DNA of 64,000 nt from Cytobacillus praedii (GTDB taxonomy: Bacteria; Bacillota; Bacilli; Bacillales; Cytobacillaceae), in the NCBI RefSeq assembly GCF_001439605.1, contig NZ_LMBX01000005.1:1-64000 (forward strand), written 5' to 3'. A model generated the notes under the pieces. It was given only the letters and a program-made list of their open reading frames with translations, was not told where the DNA came from and did not search any database. The position numbers and the translations under genes are program-made. Positions 54,234 to 64,000 of the stretch are shown one piece after another (position 1 is the first letter of the stretch; every line of letters starts with the position of its first letter).

Positions 54234-55940
54234 ATGCAACATTTAAGCGTTGGTAAAAAAATAATGACTGGGTTTGGGGTTGTACTGGTATTACTCGTTG
54301 TATTCGCTCTCGTGGCAATCAATAGAATGTTTCATATGCAAGAAAAGACAACCTCCATTGTTGATGAGTGGATGCCTTCAGTAGAGCTAATCAACTCGAT
54401 AGGCTTTCAAACTGAACATGTTATTACCCTATCATTAAGATATATCCAGTCCGATGACGGGCAAGAAAAAGAAATGCTTAAAAAAGAAAGAAAGAATTTT
54501 ATAGATCAAGCTGAGACTACGATGGCTTCCTATAAAAAGCTTTTAACCTCAAAAGAAACAAAGGAAAATTTCGATGAATTAACATATAAGTGGGCATTCT
54601 TCATAAAGGTAAATGAGGAGACACTTAAGCTTAGTGACAAAGGAAAAGCGGAATTTGCCTATCTTTATTTCAAAAAAAGTGCGATGGCATTTGATTCGAT
54701 GAAACAAAATTTGGATCACCTTGTTTCCATTAATACAATGGGTGCTGAGCAGGCTGGGAAGGATTCAGAAAAGGTATTTGACCAAACAGTTATTACGATT
54801 ATTACTTGTATTATTATTTCGTTAATATTAGGAATTGGGGCTGCACTATTTATTACTAGAATGATAGCGAAACCTTTACGATTAGTTACAAATAGAATAG
54901 ATGAAATATCGAAAGGAAACTTATCTATCCCATCTATTGAATTAAATAGTAAAGATGAAATCGGTGTTTTAGCGAAATCTGTAAATGAAATGAAAAACAG
55001 TTTACATAAAATTGTTACAGAAGTTGTCAATGTTTCTGGATTTGTTAATAAACAGAGTGATGAGCTGACTGTTTCGTCGGAGGAAGTGAAACAAGGAAGT
55101 CAACAAATTGCGACGACCATGCATGAATTAGCATATGGAGCGGAGGAGCAAGCAAACTCTGCGTCTGAATCCGCCAGAGCAGTTGAAGATGTGAATGTAC
55201 AGATAAAACAAGCTGATCTAGCAGGTAAGAATTTAAAAGCTGCTTCTGATGAAGTGCTAGTAAAAGCACATGAGGGCAGAAAATTAATGAATGAATCCGT
55301 TCATCAAATAGAGAAAATCAGTCAAATTGTAACTGAATCGATGGATAAAGTTGTTAAGCTGGATATGAAAAACGATAATATTTACCAATTGGTTCATGTG
55401 ATTCAGGATGTCGCTGCACAAACAAATCTTCTTGCGTTAAATGCAGCAATTGAAGCTGCTAGAGCGGGGGAATTTGGAAAGGGATTTGCGGTTGTTGCAG
55501 ATGAAGTTCGTAAACTAGCTGAACAGGTATCTAACTCTGTACAAGACATCACACATATTACACAAGATATTCAAAATGATTCTAAGCTTGTTGTAGAAAC
55601 ACTTCAAAACGGTGTAATACAGTCAGAGATCGGCAATAAACAAATAAAAACAACAGGTGAGACCTTTCATACGATTTCGGATTTAGTTCAAATGATGGTT
55701 CAACAGATTGACCAAGTATCTGCCAACTTAGATCAAATTCAACAAGGGAGTGAACAATTAAGTGCGTTTAGTGAAGAGATATCAGCTGTAACTGAACAAT
55801 CTGCTGCAGGTGTTCAGGAAGCATCAGCCTCTGCAGAACAACAGGTGGCTTCAATGGAAACGATCGCTCAGAGCTCTGAATCACTTAAAGCACTTTCAGC
55901 ACAATTAGAAAGCTTAGTTAAGCATTTTAAAGTCCAATAA
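54234..55940 (+). CDS. Methyl-accepting chemotaxis protein
   Basis: A 568-residue chemoreceptor: a transmembrane helix (about 10-32), an external helical-bundle sensor of about 150 residues (4HB-type), a second helix (about 183-208), HAMP (about 210-262) and the long signalling coiled coil. The hairpin tip [20 protein letters not shown], with the family-conserved EAARAGE, is near 400. ATG 54234 follows GGGAGGAG by 8 bases. Gene order puts a sugar-binding lipoprotein 72 bases downstream with no terminator visible, so this receptor may read the ligand-loaded binding protein. Confidence 0.9.
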   Translation: MQHLSVGKKIMTGFGVVLVLLVVFALVAINRMFHMQEKTTSIVDEWMPSVELINSIGFQTEHVITLSLRYIQSDDGQEKEMLKKERKNFIDQAETTMASYKKLLTSKETKENFDELTYKWAFFIKVNEETLKLSDKGKAEFAYLYFKKSAMAFDSMKQNLDHLVSINTMGAEQAGKDSEKVFDQTVITIITCIIISLILGIGAALFITRMIAKPLRLVTNRIDEISKGNLSIPSIELNSKDEIGVLAKSVNEMKNSLHKIVTEVVNVSGFVNKQSDELTVSSEEVKQGSQQIATTMHELAYGAEEQANSASESARAVEDVNVQIKQADLAGKNLKAASDEVLVKAHEGRKLMNESVHQIEKISQIVTESMDKVVKLDMKNDNIYQLVHVIQDVAAQTNLLALNAAIEAARAGEFGKGFAVVADEVRKLAEQVSNSVQDITHITQDIQNDSKLVVETLQNGVIQSEIGNKQIKTTGETFHTISDLVQMMVQQIDQVSANLDQIQQGSEQLSAFSEEISAVTEQSAAGVQEASASAEQQVASMETIAQSSESLKALSAQLESLVKHFKVQ

Positions 55941-56012
55941 AGCAATTGATCTATTGAGTATGTCTACAAATATAAATTGGGATTCATATTGCTTAATAAG
56001 GGAGAAGAGAAG

Positions 56013-57140
56013 ATGAAGAAAGGCAAAATAAAGTTACTAATCATTGGTTTTCTTGCATTAATCATATATTTGGCAGGATGTTCAAGCAAAAGTGATAAAG
56101 AAGTTGTGGAAAAAGAAAAAAGCCAAACCGACAGTGAAGTATCACTTGAAAATGTACCAGAAAAATTTAAAGATGCAAAAGACGTAAAAATTAAGGTAAT
56201 TCGCAAAATAGGCGGGGATGACCATACAAAGCAATTTCTTGCAGGTGCTAAAGAAGAGGGCGAGGCAATGGGGTTGAAAGTGGATGTTTATTCTGCAGAT
56301 GGGGATAGCCAAAAGTTTCATAATGAAATCAATAAAGCTTTAGAAGAAGGATATGATGGGTTTATTATTTCTCATGGAGATGATCCTGAAACAATTGAAA
56401 GTGTAAAAAAGTTAGTAGAAAAAGGGAAGAGTGTTGTTACATTTGATTCAAATGTAGAATTAGAAAAAATAGATGGTGTTACGCTTACATCTCAAAATGA
56501 TGAGGTATTAGCAACTTTTGCTATCGAGCAATTAATTGAGGATTATGATGGGCAGGCCAATATCGCTTATTTATGGGTGGATGGATTCCCGCCAATGGTC
56601 AGACGAAATGCTGTTTATACAGAAAAATTACAGAAGAACCCGGGGATCAAGGAAATTGAAAGATTTGGAGTCGCCTCTGCGGACACATCTGGGGAAACGA
56701 AGGCTGCTGTAGCCGAGATGCTAAAGAAACACCCGAAGGGTGAACTTGATGCTATTTTTGCAACGTGGGATGCTTTTGCAATCGGCGCAGTAGAAGCAAT
56801 TAAAGAGGCAGGCAGAGATGAAGTAAAGATTTATGGAATAGACGTATCAAACTCAGATTTGCAATTGATGAAAGAAAATGGAAGCCCATGGAAATATACA
56901 GCGGCAGTAGACCCGAAATTAATTGGTGCATTAAACATGCGATTGGTAGCTAAAAAAATAGCTGGAGAAGAAACACCAAAAACTTATAATCTAGAAGCTT
57001 ATTTGATTGCACAGGATGAGCTTCAAGTTTCTAAGAAAAATGTAACAATGGATAATCTCGGTGAGGTACTGCCTGGCTGGGGATTGTCAACAGAATTAGA
57101 AGAAGACTGGATGAAAGCTTTAAAAATGAAAAATAAGTAG
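56013..57140 (+). CDS. Sugar ABC transporter substrate-binding lipoprotein (copy 1)
   Basis: A 375-residue type I (ribose/RbsB-like) binding protein with lipobox LAGC (Cys near residue 24), KVIRKIGGDDHTKQFLAGAK, GFIISHGDDPETIE, TWDAFAIGAVEAIKEAG and GIDVSNSDLQ. It is a close paralogue of the protein encoded at 57511, with most of the mature region identical or similar. A terminator follows, so it is expressed with the chemoreceptor gene or alone. Confidence 0.85.
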   Translation: MKKGKIKLLIIGFLALIIYLAGCSSKSDKEVVEKEKSQTDSEVSLENVPEKFKDAKDVKIKVIRKIGGDDHTKQFLAGAKEEGEAMGLKVDVYSADGDSQKFHNEINKALEEGYDGFIISHGDDPETIESVKKLVEKGKSVVTFDSNVELEKIDGVTLTSQNDEVLATFAIEQLIEDYDGQANIAYLWVDGFPPMVRRNAVYTEKLQKNPGIKEIERFGVASADTSGETKAAVAEMLKKHPKGELDAIFATWDAFAIGAVEAIKEAGRDEVKIYGIDVSNSDLQLMKENGSPWKYTAAVDPKLIGALNMRLVAKKIAGEETPKTYNLEAYLIAQDELQVSKKNVTMDNLGEVLPGWGLSTELEEDWMKALKMKNK

Positions 57141-57150
57141 GTGCAGATAA

Positions 57151-57185
57151 AATACCGATATCCTTTTTGGAATCGGTATTTTTTT
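57151..57185 (+). terminator. Terminator between the two binding-protein genes
   Basis: Perfect 9-bp stem AATACCGAT/ATCGGTATT (57151-57159 with 57172-57180) then Ts to 57185. The remaining 325 bases to 57511 are A/T-rich, with a cre-like site and no S-box motif that I can see. Confidence 0.85.
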
Positions 57186-57423
57186 ATTGTAAGGAAAAAC
57201 ATGTTGGTTTCGAAGGAATTTTTGTTGTTTTAATTACATTATTGACATATATAGGAAGTATTATATTGATTGTTAATAGAATTATCATTAAACAAATATA
57301 ATATATGGGTAATTTTCGGTTTGCAGGTTAAGAATTACGTATAAAACCAAAAAATCTATGAATAATTCAAAATAAATATTGTATAAGATTTGCTCGCATG
57401 ATAAAATTTAGTTAATTTAGAAA

Positions 57424-57437
57424 TGAAAGCGCTATAC
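57424..57437. promoter_or_regulatory. Cre-like CcpA site
   Basis: TGAAAGCGCTATAC matches the catabolite-responsive element TGWAAGCGYTWWCW except near its last bases. It lies 74 bases before the second binding-protein gene, as expected for carbon catabolite repression of a sugar operon. Confidence 0.5.
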
Positions 57438-57510
57438 AACTTCTATCCGCCTATTATTCTATCTGAAAATAAGGAGGATGGACATACTATTAAAGAAGGA
57501 GAAATATAGA

Positions 57511-58623
57511 ATGAAAAACTTTTTAAAAAGTGCATTAGTCCTATTGCTCGCTGTTTCACTTCTTTTAACGGGCTGTGCTTCGGGTGAAGAAAGCTCTAAG
57601 CCTAAAGAAGGTAACAAGAATGTTTCACTTGAAAATGTTCCTGATCGCTTTAAAGATGGCAAAGAAGTAAAAATTAAAGTAGTAAGAAAAATTGGCGGAG
57701 ACGATCATACTGCCCAATTCTTAGCTGGAGCAAAGGAAGAAGGGGAAGCACTAGGATTTAAAGTGGATGTTTTTACAGCTAACGGTGACACCGCGAAATT
57801 CCATGATGCGATTGCTCAAGCATTACAAGAGGATTTTGATGGATTTATTATCTCGCATGGTGATGATGCGGCTACAGTAGAAGATGTAAAGAAGATTGTA
57901 GAAGCTGGAAAAAGTGTAGTTACATTTGATTCTAATGGTGATATTGCCTCAATAAATGGAGTGACATTAACTTCACAGGATGATGAAGCATTGGCTACAT
58001 TATCATTAGACCAATTAATTAAGGATACAAATGGGGAAGCAAATATTGTTTATTTATGGGTAGACGGTTTCCCGCCTATGGTCAGACGTAATGCAGTTTA
58101 TCAAGAAATATTAAAAAGTAACCCAGGTATTAAAGAAATTGAAAGATTTGGTGTAGCTGCAGCTGATACATCTGTTCAAACACAAAACGCCGTGGCTGCT
58201 ATGTTAAACAAACATAAGAAAGGCGAAATTGATGCAATTTTTGCTACATGGGATGCATTTGCAATTGGCGCTGCTCGTGCAATTAAAGAGGCAGGAAGAG
58301 ATGAAATTGCCCTTTATGGTATTGATGTGTCAAATGCAGACCTTCAAATTATGCAAGAAGAAAAAAGCCCTTGGAAATATACTGCGGCTGTTGATCCAAA
58401 ACTAATTGGATCAGTAAATATGAGAATTCTTGCTAAGAAAATTGCTGGTGAGGAAACTCCTGCGACATTCGATTTAGAGGCATCTTTAATTTCACAAGAA
58501 GCACTTCAAAAATCAACTTCTCCTGTTAATATGGTAAACCTTGCTGAAGTAGTTGAGGGATGGGGAGTTTCAACAGCATTTGAAGAAGATTGGATGAAGA
58601 CTTTAAAAGAATACTATAAATAA
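57511..58623 (+). CDS. Sugar ABC transporter substrate-binding lipoprotein (copy 2)
   Basis: A 370-residue lipoprotein, lipobox LTGC (Cys near residue 22), with the same motifs as copy 1 (KVVRKIGGDDHTAQFLAGAK, GIDVSNADLQ, WVDGFPPMVRRNAVY). It heads the transporter operon. RBS AAGGAG before ATG 57511. A tight hairpin follows the stop and may stabilise this part of the mRNA. Confidence 0.85.
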   Translation: MKNFLKSALVLLLAVSLLLTGCASGEESSKPKEGNKNVSLENVPDRFKDGKEVKIKVVRKIGGDDHTAQFLAGAKEEGEALGFKVDVFTANGDTAKFHDAIAQALQEDFDGFIISHGDDAATVEDVKKIVEAGKSVVTFDSNGDIASINGVTLTSQDDEALATLSLDQLIKDTNGEANIVYLWVDGFPPMVRRNAVYQEILKSNPGIKEIERFGVAAADTSVQTQNAVAAMLNKHKKGEIDAIFATWDAFAIGAARAIKEAGRDEIALYGIDVSNADLQIMQEEKSPWKYTAAVDPKLIGSVNMRILAKKIAGEETPATFDLEASLISQEALQKSTSPVNMVNLAEVVEGWGVSTAFEEDWMKTLKEYYK

Positions 58624-58630
58624 TTAAAAT

Positions 58631-58672
58631 TGAAACCTTATATCAGAGTTAAGCAGCTGGTATAAGGTTTCA
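58631..58672 (+). other. mRNA hairpin between binding-protein and ATPase genes
   Basis: A perfect 12-bp stem TGAAACCTTATA/TATAAGGTTTCA (58631-58642 with 58661-58672) without a T-run. Such hairpins often protect the 3' end of binding-protein mRNA, giving more binding protein than transporter. Confidence 0.6.
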
Positions 58673-58733
58673 AAACCATTATAGGCCTTAAATTGTTGAG
58701 AATACTGATTGAAATAGAAGGAGGCTTATGTGC

Positions 58734-60236
58734 GTGACAATATTATTAGAAATGAAAAATATATCTATAGAGTTCCCTGGGGTAAAAGCGCTTAATGAAG
58801 TCTATTTTTCTACTAATACGGGAATGACTCATGCTTTGATCGGTGCGAATGGGGCTGGTAAATCAACATTAATGAAAGTTCTTTCCGGAGCCTACGGACA
58901 CTATACTGGTGAAATCTATATTGATGGAAAGAAAGTCGACATTCGAACACCGAAGGATGCCCAGGAGAATGGGATTCAGATTGTTTATCAAGAAGTAGAT
59001 ACAGCGTTAATCCCGTATTTAACAGTTGGGGAAAATATTATGTTAAATGAAACTGTTAATGATATGGGGAAAAGACAGTTTGTTAAATGGAATAAAATAC
59101 ACAAAAAAGCTACAGAAATACTTACTCGAATGAATGTGAATATCTCTTCGAAAACCCTTGTAAGTGAATTAACTTTAGCTCAAAAACAAATGGTTCTTAT
59201 TGCTAGATCCATCTCTAAGCAATGTAAATTTTTGATTTTGGATGAACCAACTGCACCTCTTAGTCACTCTGAAACGACTGAACTATTTAGAATCGTTCGT
59301 GAGCTGGTAAAAGAAGATGTAGGAATAATCTTTATTTCTCACCGATTACCGGAGTTATTTGAAATTTGCGAAGAGATTACCGTTATGAAAAACGGCGAAT
59401 TTGTCATAAAGGAAACGATAGCTGACACAAATCAAAACAGAATCGTGGAGTATATGCTTGGTGAAAAGCTTGAAGAACAATTTCCGAAGTACCACGTTGA
59501 AATCGGAGAAACTGTCCTTTCTGTTGAAGGGCTTCATGATATAGGATTAGTGAAAAATTTTAGTATGCATGTAAATGAAGGGGAAATCGTTGGAATTGCC
59601 GGTTTAGTTGGGGCTGGAAAAACAGAGATATGTAAAGCGTTATTTGGTGCCTCTAAGGTAACTAAAGGTGATATTAAAATTAAAGGAAAAAGTGTAAAAA
59701 TAAAAGATCCAAGTGATGCTGTAAGAAAAGGAATTGCACTCGTGCCAGAAGAGCGGAGAAAAGAAGGGATACTCGTTCAAGAATCTGTTTCTACAAATCT
59801 TACATCAGCTAGTCTGAGTAAATTCTCGAAGTTTCTCAGTTTTGTAAATACAAAGGAAGAAAAGAAAATCTCAATAGAAATGATAAAAGACTTAGGAATA
59901 AAGACACCATCAGAAGAAGCGAAAGTGCAAAATCTTTCAGGGGGAAATCAACAAAAAGTTGCTATTGGAAAATGGCTGATTTCGGATGCTGAGGTGTACA
60001 TTTTTGATGAACCTACAAAAGGTGTAGACGTAGGGGCAAAGAAAGATATCTTCGAATTGATTTCTGGTTTAGCAAAGCGTGGAAAGTCTATCATTTACGC
60101 ATCTTGTGAACTCTCAGAGATTCTCGGAATAACAGACCGTGTGTATGTTGTGTATGACGGGGAAGTGGCAAAAGAGCTTGAAACAAAAGCAACAAATGAA
60201 GAAGAATTATTATTCTATTCAACAGGAGGTAAATGA
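58734..60236 (+). CDS. Sugar ABC transporter ATPase (RbsA/MglA-type, two ATP domains)
   Basis: 500 residues with two ATPase domains. Domain 1 has Walker A GANGAGKSTLMKVL and Walker B FLILDEPTAPL, with an atypical signature ELTLAQKQM. Domain 2 has the degenerate loop GLVGAGKTEICKAL, LSGGNQQKVAIGKW and Walker B YIFDEPTKGVDVGAK. This is the CUT2 class. GTG 58734 sits 9 bases after AAGGAGG; the ATG at 58728 is too close. Confidence 0.85.
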   Translation: MTILLEMKNISIEFPGVKALNEVYFSTNTGMTHALIGANGAGKSTLMKVLSGAYGHYTGEIYIDGKKVDIRTPKDAQENGIQIVYQEVDTALIPYLTVGENIMLNETVNDMGKRQFVKWNKIHKKATEILTRMNVNISSKTLVSELTLAQKQMVLIARSISKQCKFLILDEPTAPLSHSETTELFRIVRELVKEDVGIIFISHRLPELFEICEEITVMKNGEFVIKETIADTNQNRIVEYMLGEKLEEQFPKYHVEIGETVLSVEGLHDIGLVKNFSMHVNEGEIVGIAGLVGAGKTEICKALFGASKVTKGDIKIKGKSVKIKDPSDAVRKGIALVPEERRKEGILVQESVSTNLTSASLSKFSKFLSFVNTKEEKKISIEMIKDLGIKTPSEEAKVQNLSGGNQQKVAIGKWLISDAEVYIFDEPTKGVDVGAKKDIFELISGLAKRGKSIIYASCELSEILGITDRVYVVYDGEVAKELETKATNEEELLFYSTGGK

Positions 60237-60238
60237 GG

Positions 60239-61240
60239 ATGAACACGGCAAATCCTGTTCCAAACACTAAGCCCGCAAAAAAAGGGTTTGAACTATTTGA
60301 GTTCTTATATAAATATGGAACGATTATTACAATTTTTGTTTTAATAGCTATCTTTGCGATTGCAAATCCAAGTTTTATTCAAGGGTCAAACATTGTCAAT
60401 ATTTTAAGGTCTATTTCCATTGTTACCATTATAGCTATAGGAATTACTATTTCACTTTCAGTAGATGGATTTGATTTATCAGTTGGTTCTACTGTTTCTC
60501 TTTCAAATGCGGTTGTAGTTTCTATGTTTGTGTGGTTTTCCCAAAATATATTTATTGCCATTCTTGCGGCTATTGGAGCGGCGCTTCTTGTAGGAGCTTT
60601 TAACTCATTTATGATCGTTAAAGTGAAAATTCCAGATATGCTTATGACGCTTGCTACAATGTTTATTATTCAAGGGATTGCTCTTACATATACGAAAGGG
60701 GCAACTGTTTCACAAAATATGATCATGCCTGATGGAAGTTTCTCAACAGGTGTGATTCCGCCGTTTTTTGCAAAAATTGGTCAGGTGCCATGGATAATTA
60801 TTATCATGGTTGTAGTAGTAGCTCTTGTTCATATCTTTTTAAATTATACAAAGCATGGCCGTTATATGTATGTGATTGGTGGAAATAAGGAAGCTGCTAG
60901 ACTATCCGGTATTCCTGTTAATAAATACAAAGTGCTTGCTTACTTATTGTCTGCAACCTTCGCAGCAATTGGTGGGATTGTTCTTGCCTCTCGTGTCATG
61001 ACAGCTGAAATTAACTCTGGTGCTCCTTACCTAATGGATGCAGTAGCTGCGGCATTTATAGGTCTATCTGTTTTAGGTGCTGGAAAACCGAATGCTTTTG
61101 GTACTTTTGTAGGTGCAGTTTTAATCGGAATATTATCGAATGGATTAGTCATGATGTCCGTACCGTACTATGCCATGGATATTGTTAAGGGAACAGTCTT
61201 AGCACTTGCACTGGCATTGACTTATTATCGACAAAAATAA
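60239..61240 (+). CDS. Sugar ABC transporter permease (RbsC/CUT2-type)
   Basis: 333 residues, about 8-10 membrane helices, with CUT2 motifs [35 protein letters not shown], and [25 protein letters not shown] 60239 follows AGGAGG by 9 bases and is just past the ATPase stop (overlapping ATGA region). Followed after 16 bases by the kinase gene. Confidence 0.85.
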   Translation: MNTANPVPNTKPAKKGFELFEFLYKYGTIITIFVLIAIFAIANPSFIQGSNIVNILRSISIVTIIAIGITISLSVDGFDLSVGSTVSLSNAVVVSMFVWFSQNIFIAILAAIGAALLVGAFNSFMIVKVKIPDMLMTLATMFIIQGIALTYTKGATVSQNMIMPDGSFSTGVIPPFFAKIGQVPWIIIIMVVVVALVHIFLNYTKHGRYMYVIGGNKEAARLSGIPVNKYKVLAYLLSATFAAIGGIVLASRVMTAEINSGAPYLMDAVAAAFIGLSVLGAGKPNAFGTFVGAVLIGILSNGLVMMSVPYYAMDIVKGTVLALALALTYYRQK

Positions 61241-61256
61241 GGTGGAGGGATTAATA

Positions 61257-62495
61257 ATGAAGGATTTTACGAAAGAATATTTTACGATGACTGAAGAAGA
61301 TGCGATAGATTATGCAAAAGCTCACCTAGATCTCTTTGATAAGGATGCAAAGCTTCAATGTAAGGAAATCGGGGACGGGAATTTAAATTATGTTTTTAAA
61401 GTAGTTGATTCAAAAACAAACCAGTCAGTAATCATTAAACAAGCTGGTCCAGTTGCTCGTATTTCTGATGAATTTAAATTATCTCCAGATCGGAATAGAA
61501 TTGAAAGTGAAATCTTACAATTGCAATATAAATTAGCTCCAGGTTTTGTACCAGAAATATATAAATATGATCCAATTATGAATTGCTGTGCGATGGAAGA
61601 TTTGTCTGATCATGAAATGATGCGTGCAGCTCTAATTGCGCATAAGAAATTTCCGCTTTTTGCAGAACATATTTCTACGTTTCTAGTCAATACGTTATTA
61701 TTAACTTCTGATGTTGTTTTGGAACATAAGGAAAAGAAAGCTTTAGTTAAGAGCTTTATTAACCCTGAGCTTTGTGAAATTTCTGAGGATCTTGTATATT
61801 CTGAACCATTTTATGACTGCCCGCGTAATGATGTTTTTCCAGGGACAAGGGAATTTGTACAAAATACAATTTGGAACGATGATGCATTGTTACTCGAGAC
61901 AGCTAAATTAAAATTTGAATTTATGACGAATGCACAATCCTTAGTACATGGTGATTTACATACGGGGTCCATATTCATAAAAGAAGACTCTACTAAAGTT
62001 TTTGATCCAGAGTTTGCATTTTACGGACCGGCAGGCTATGATATCGGAAATGTCATTGCAAATCTGATATTTGCATATGCGAATGCAAACTTTACAATAG
62101 AAGATGAATTAAAGCGAAAAGATTATCTTGATTATCTAGGGAATACAATCAAGGATGTAATCGATTTATTTAATGAGAAATTCATCAGAACTTGGGATAA
62201 ACATGTAACAGAATCTGTTGCGAAGTATGCTGGATTTAAAGAATATTATCTAGGCAATGTTATTAGAGATACTGCTGCAGTTGCTGGTCATGAACTTATT
62301 AGAAGAATAGTAGGGTTAGCACATGTAAAAGACATTACGTCTATTTCAAATGCAGAGGCTCGAGTGCGTGCAGAGAAAATATGTTTGACAATTGGAAAAA
62401 CCTTTATACTTAGCAGGGAAAATATGAAAACAGGTGCTGACTTTATTGATGTCATTCAATCAGCCGAAGAACAGCTTCTAAAGGAGGCGGAATAA
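61257..62495 (+). CDS. mtnK: 5-methylthioribose kinase-like (MtnK / DrdK group)
   Basis: A 412-residue sugar kinase with the protein-kinase-like fold of Mtn[13 protein letters not shown] (P-loop equivalent), [11 protein letters not shown], catalytic [14 protein letters not shown] and [16 protein letters not shown]. It phosphorylates a 5-modified ribose at C1. MtnK (methylthioribose) and DrdK (5-deoxyribose) are hard to tell apart by eye; the transporter neighbours fit either. ATG 61257 follows GGAGGG. Next gene starts directly after its stop. Confidence 0.8.
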   Translation: MKDFTKEYFTMTEEDAIDYAKAHLDLFDKDAKLQCKEIGDGNLNYVFKVVDSKTNQSVIIKQAGPVARISDEFKLSPDRNRIESEILQLQYKLAPGFVPEIYKYDPIMNCCAMEDLSDHEMMRAALIAHKKFPLFAEHISTFLVNTLLLTSDVVLEHKEKKALVKSFINPELCEISEDLVYSEPFYDCPRNDVFPGTREFVQNTIWNDDALLLETAKLKFEFMTNAQSLVHGDLHTGSIFIKEDSTKVFDPEFAFYGPAGYDIGNVIANLIFAYANANFTIEDELKRKDYLDYLGNTIKDVIDLFNEKFIRTWDKHVTESVAKYAGFKEYYLGNVIRDTAAVAGHELIRRIVGLAHVKDITSISNAEARVRAEKICLTIGKTFILSRENMKTGADFIDVIQSAEEQLLKEAE

Positions 62496-63566
62496 GTGGG
62501 AAATCCAGTAGAAGTAATACAATCTGTTAAATTAGATGATGAAAACAGTACATTAATTCTTTTAGACCAAACAGTATTGCCAAATGAAACGGTATTTCTT
62601 GAATTGAAAGAAATGGAAGATGTTTGGGATGCAATCTATCAATTAAAGGTAAGAGGAGCACCTGCAATTGGAATTGCAGCAGGATACGGTGTCTACCTAG
62701 GTACGAAGAAATCAACAGCAGACACATACGAGGAGCTTTATAGTGATTTTTTAAAGGTGAAAGAATACTTAGCTTCCTCAAGGCCGACTGCTGTTAACCT
62801 TTTCTGGGCATTAAATCGAATGGATAATAGATTTAAAGAAGAGGCAGGGAAAAGTGTTTCTGAAGTAAAGGCAGCTTTAAAGGAAGAAGCTGAATTAATT
62901 CGAGCAGAAGATGAAAAAATTTGTGAATCGATTGGTCAGTATGCCCTTTCATTGTTAGAGCCAGGCTGGGGGATCCTCACTCATTGTAACGCTGGTACAA
63001 TTGCAACAGCCAAATACGGTACTGCTTTGGCCCCGATTTATTTGGGACAAGAAAAAGGCTATGACTTTAAGGTATATGCTGATGAGACTAGGCCATTGCT
63101 TCAAGGTGCTCGACTAACAGCTTGGGAACTGGAGCAAGCAGGAGTAGATGTAACATTAATTTGTGATAATATGGCTTCAATTGTAATGAAGGAAGGGAAA
63201 ATTCAAGCTGTTCTTGTTGGCTGTGATCGAGTAGCTGAAAATGGAGATACAGCGAATAAAATTGGGACTTCTGGTGTGGCTATTTTAGCTAAGCATTATA
63301 ATATACCATTCTATGTATGTGCACCGCTTTCTACTGTGGACTTAGAATGCAAAACAGGTGATGATATACATATTGAGTTAAGGCCTTCCGAGGAAATTAC
63401 AAGTAAATGGTATGAAAAACCAATGGCGCCTAAAGATGTGAAGACGTATAATCCTTGTTTTGATGTAACAGATCATTCTTTAATTACAGGAATTATTACT
63501 GAGAACGGCATTGCATATGCGCCGTTTAATGAGTCTCTACCGAAAATGTTCAAAAATACAAAGTAA
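62496..63566 (+). CDS. mtnA: Methylthioribose-1-phosphate isomerase-like (MtnA / DrdI group)
   Basis: A 356-residue MtnA-family isomerase (aldose-1-phosphate to ketose-1-phosphate): [26 protein letters not shown] (catalytic Cys), [18 protein letters not shown], and [17 protein letters not shown] (catalytic Asp). GTG start right after the kinase stop, with AAGGAGG 8 bases upstream inside the kinase gene. The remaining salvage enzymes (a class II aldolase, or MtnW/X/B/D) are not in the window. Confidence 0.85.
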   Translation: MGNPVEVIQSVKLDDENSTLILLDQTVLPNETVFLELKEMEDVWDAIYQLKVRGAPAIGIAAGYGVYLGTKKSTADTYEELYSDFLKVKEYLASSRPTAVNLFWALNRMDNRFKEEAGKSVSEVKAALKEEAELIRAEDEKICESIGQYALSLLEPGWGILTHCNAGTIATAKYGTALAPIYLGQEKGYDFKVYADETRPLLQGARLTAWELEQAGVDVTLICDNMASIVMKEGKIQAVLVGCDRVAENGDTANKIGTSGVAILAKHYNIPFYVCAPLSTVDLECKTGDDIHIELRPSEEITSKWYEKPMAPKDVKTYNPCFDVTDHSLITGIITENGIAYAPFNESLPKMFKNTK

Positions 63567-63571
63567 TAAGC

Positions 63572-63603
63572 AAAAGGGCTGAGGTAATTACCTCAGCCCT
63601 TTT
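63572..63603. terminator. Bidirectional terminator
   Basis: A perfect 16-bp palindrome-like inverted repeat AAAAGGGCTGAGGTAA/TTACCTCAGCCCTTTT between mtnA and the convergent regulator gene. Confidence 0.9.
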
Positions 63604-63612
63604 AGTTTAATA

Positions 63613-64000
63613 TTATTCACATTCATGAAGAGCAACATTCTGTTCTTTTAAGAATTGCTTCCATTCTGAAGAAAGTGTTTTATCTACTACAACATGATTA
63701 ATTTTGTCAAAGTCACATATTCTTGCAAAGGATGTTTTATCAAATTTTGTGTAATCAGCAATAAGGTAAACGTTGTTTGCGTGTTCAGCAGCTAGTTTTC
63801 GAATCCCAGCTTGTTGCTCGTTTGAATCTGTTATGCCGTGTTGCATACTAACAGAGCGGCACGAAATGAAGGCTGTATCAAAGAAGTAATGATTTAATGT
63901 GTATTCTGAGCTTCTACCTGTATTAGATAGGGAGGTAGGAGATAAAGTTCCCCCGATGACAACGATATTAATATTCGGCTTTTCGACAAGTGAGTTGATC
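63613..64000 (-). CDS. DeoR family regulator, partial (N-terminus outside window)
   Basis: The open frame runs off the right edge; the visible 128 residues are the DeoR C-terminal sugar-phosphate sensor domain. They contain NIVVIGGTLSPTSLSNTG, YFFDTAFISCRSVSMQHGITDSNEQQ and YTKFDKTSFARICDFDKINHVVVD, with the conserved GG, TD and DKT motifs. The DNA-binding half is not in the window. DeoR regulators respond to phosphorylated sugars and sit beside the operons they control, so this one likely regulates the kinase/isomerase/transporter genes. Confidence 0.85.
   Translation of the reverse strand, partial: INSLVEKPNINIVVIGGTLSPTSLSNTGRSSEYTLNHYFFDTAFISCRSVSMQHGITDSNEQQAGIRKLAAEHANNVYLIADYTKFDKTSFARICDFDKINHVVVDKTLSSEWKQFLKEQNVALHECE

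Noticed and set aside
57186-57510. SAM (S-box) riboswitch before the sugar transporter/kinase operon
   Set aside because: Expected by analogy with B. subtilis mtnKA, but the characteristic S-box segments were not seen in the leader.

Overview
The window looks like chromosomal DNA of a low-GC Gram-positive endospore-former relative, most likely family Bacillaceae (Bacillus sensu lato; genus not resolved). Evidence: A/T-rich DNA, strong AGGAGG-type ribosome binding sites, many ATG/GTG/TTG starts, short T-tailed terminators, a BirA operator in front of bioY-bioB, HelD, an FNT carrier, a TerC protein, and DUF2187/toast_rack-type small proteins. There are no rRNA, tRNA, phage or insertion-sequence genes.

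Layout. (1) 99-8833: a small GIY-YIG protein, then a branched-chain-amino-acid-type (Liv) ABC transporter operon that carries two adenylating acyl-CoA ligases. (2) 9157-17763: a PAS-GGDEF-EAL protein, a molybdopterin oxidoreductase, a MATE exporter, and a GAF-GGDEF diguanylate cyclase preceded by a c-di-GMP-I riboswitch and an intrinsic terminator. (3) 18028-24567: TerC, a squalene/phytoene-synthase-like protein, RluF, a formate/nitrite carrier, a TRM11-like methyltransferase, a 52-bp tandem repeat array, and a NERD-domain gene broken by one in-frame TGA. (4) 24630-35314: an MHYT-GGDEF-EAL phosphodiesterase with a long terminator-bearing leader, helD, hmp, an HD-GYP protein, a membrane-anchored serine protease, a TetR-controlled metallo-beta-lactamase gene, and a flavin-dependent monooxygenase. 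(5) 35816-46674: an eight-gene Pel exopolysaccharide operon. Its first gene fuses a PelX-type UDP-sugar epimerase to the c-di-GMP receptor PelD. It is followed by pelE, pelA (deacetylase only), pelF, pelG, a CotH-kinase lipoprotein, a VTC-domain protein and a DUF4956 membrane protein. (6) 46725-47552: converging on that operon, a secreted PelA-hydrolase-like (GH114/GH166-like) protein with its own c-di-GMP-I riboswitch. (7) 47841-53336: small stress/hypothetical genes and bioY-bioB under a BirA box. (8) 54234-64000: a chemoreceptor, duplicated sugar-binding lipoproteins, a sugar ABC transporter, methylthioribose-kinase-like and methylthioribose-1-phosphate-isomerase-like enzymes, and a cut-off DeoR regulator.

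How it fits together. The dominant theme is cyclic di-GMP. The window has two GGDEF proteins with near-canonical AGDEF motifs (one of them also an EAL protein), an EAL protein with a dead GGDEF, an HD-GYP protein, a PelD receptor with an intact RxxD inhibitory-site motif, and two c-di-GMP-I riboswitches. The most interesting unit is the Pel locus. Synthesis, precursor epimerisation, deacetylation and export sit in one operon with the CotH/VTC/DUF4956 set. The glycan hydrolase that Proteobacteria fuse to PelA is here a separate, divergently regulated secreted enzyme under its own c-di-GMP aptamer. c-di-GMP could therefore act on Pel production through PelD protein and on Pel hydrolysis through RNA. 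The terminal cluster probably salvages a 5-modified ribose (5-methylthioribose or 5-deoxyribose), possibly with chemotaxis toward it.
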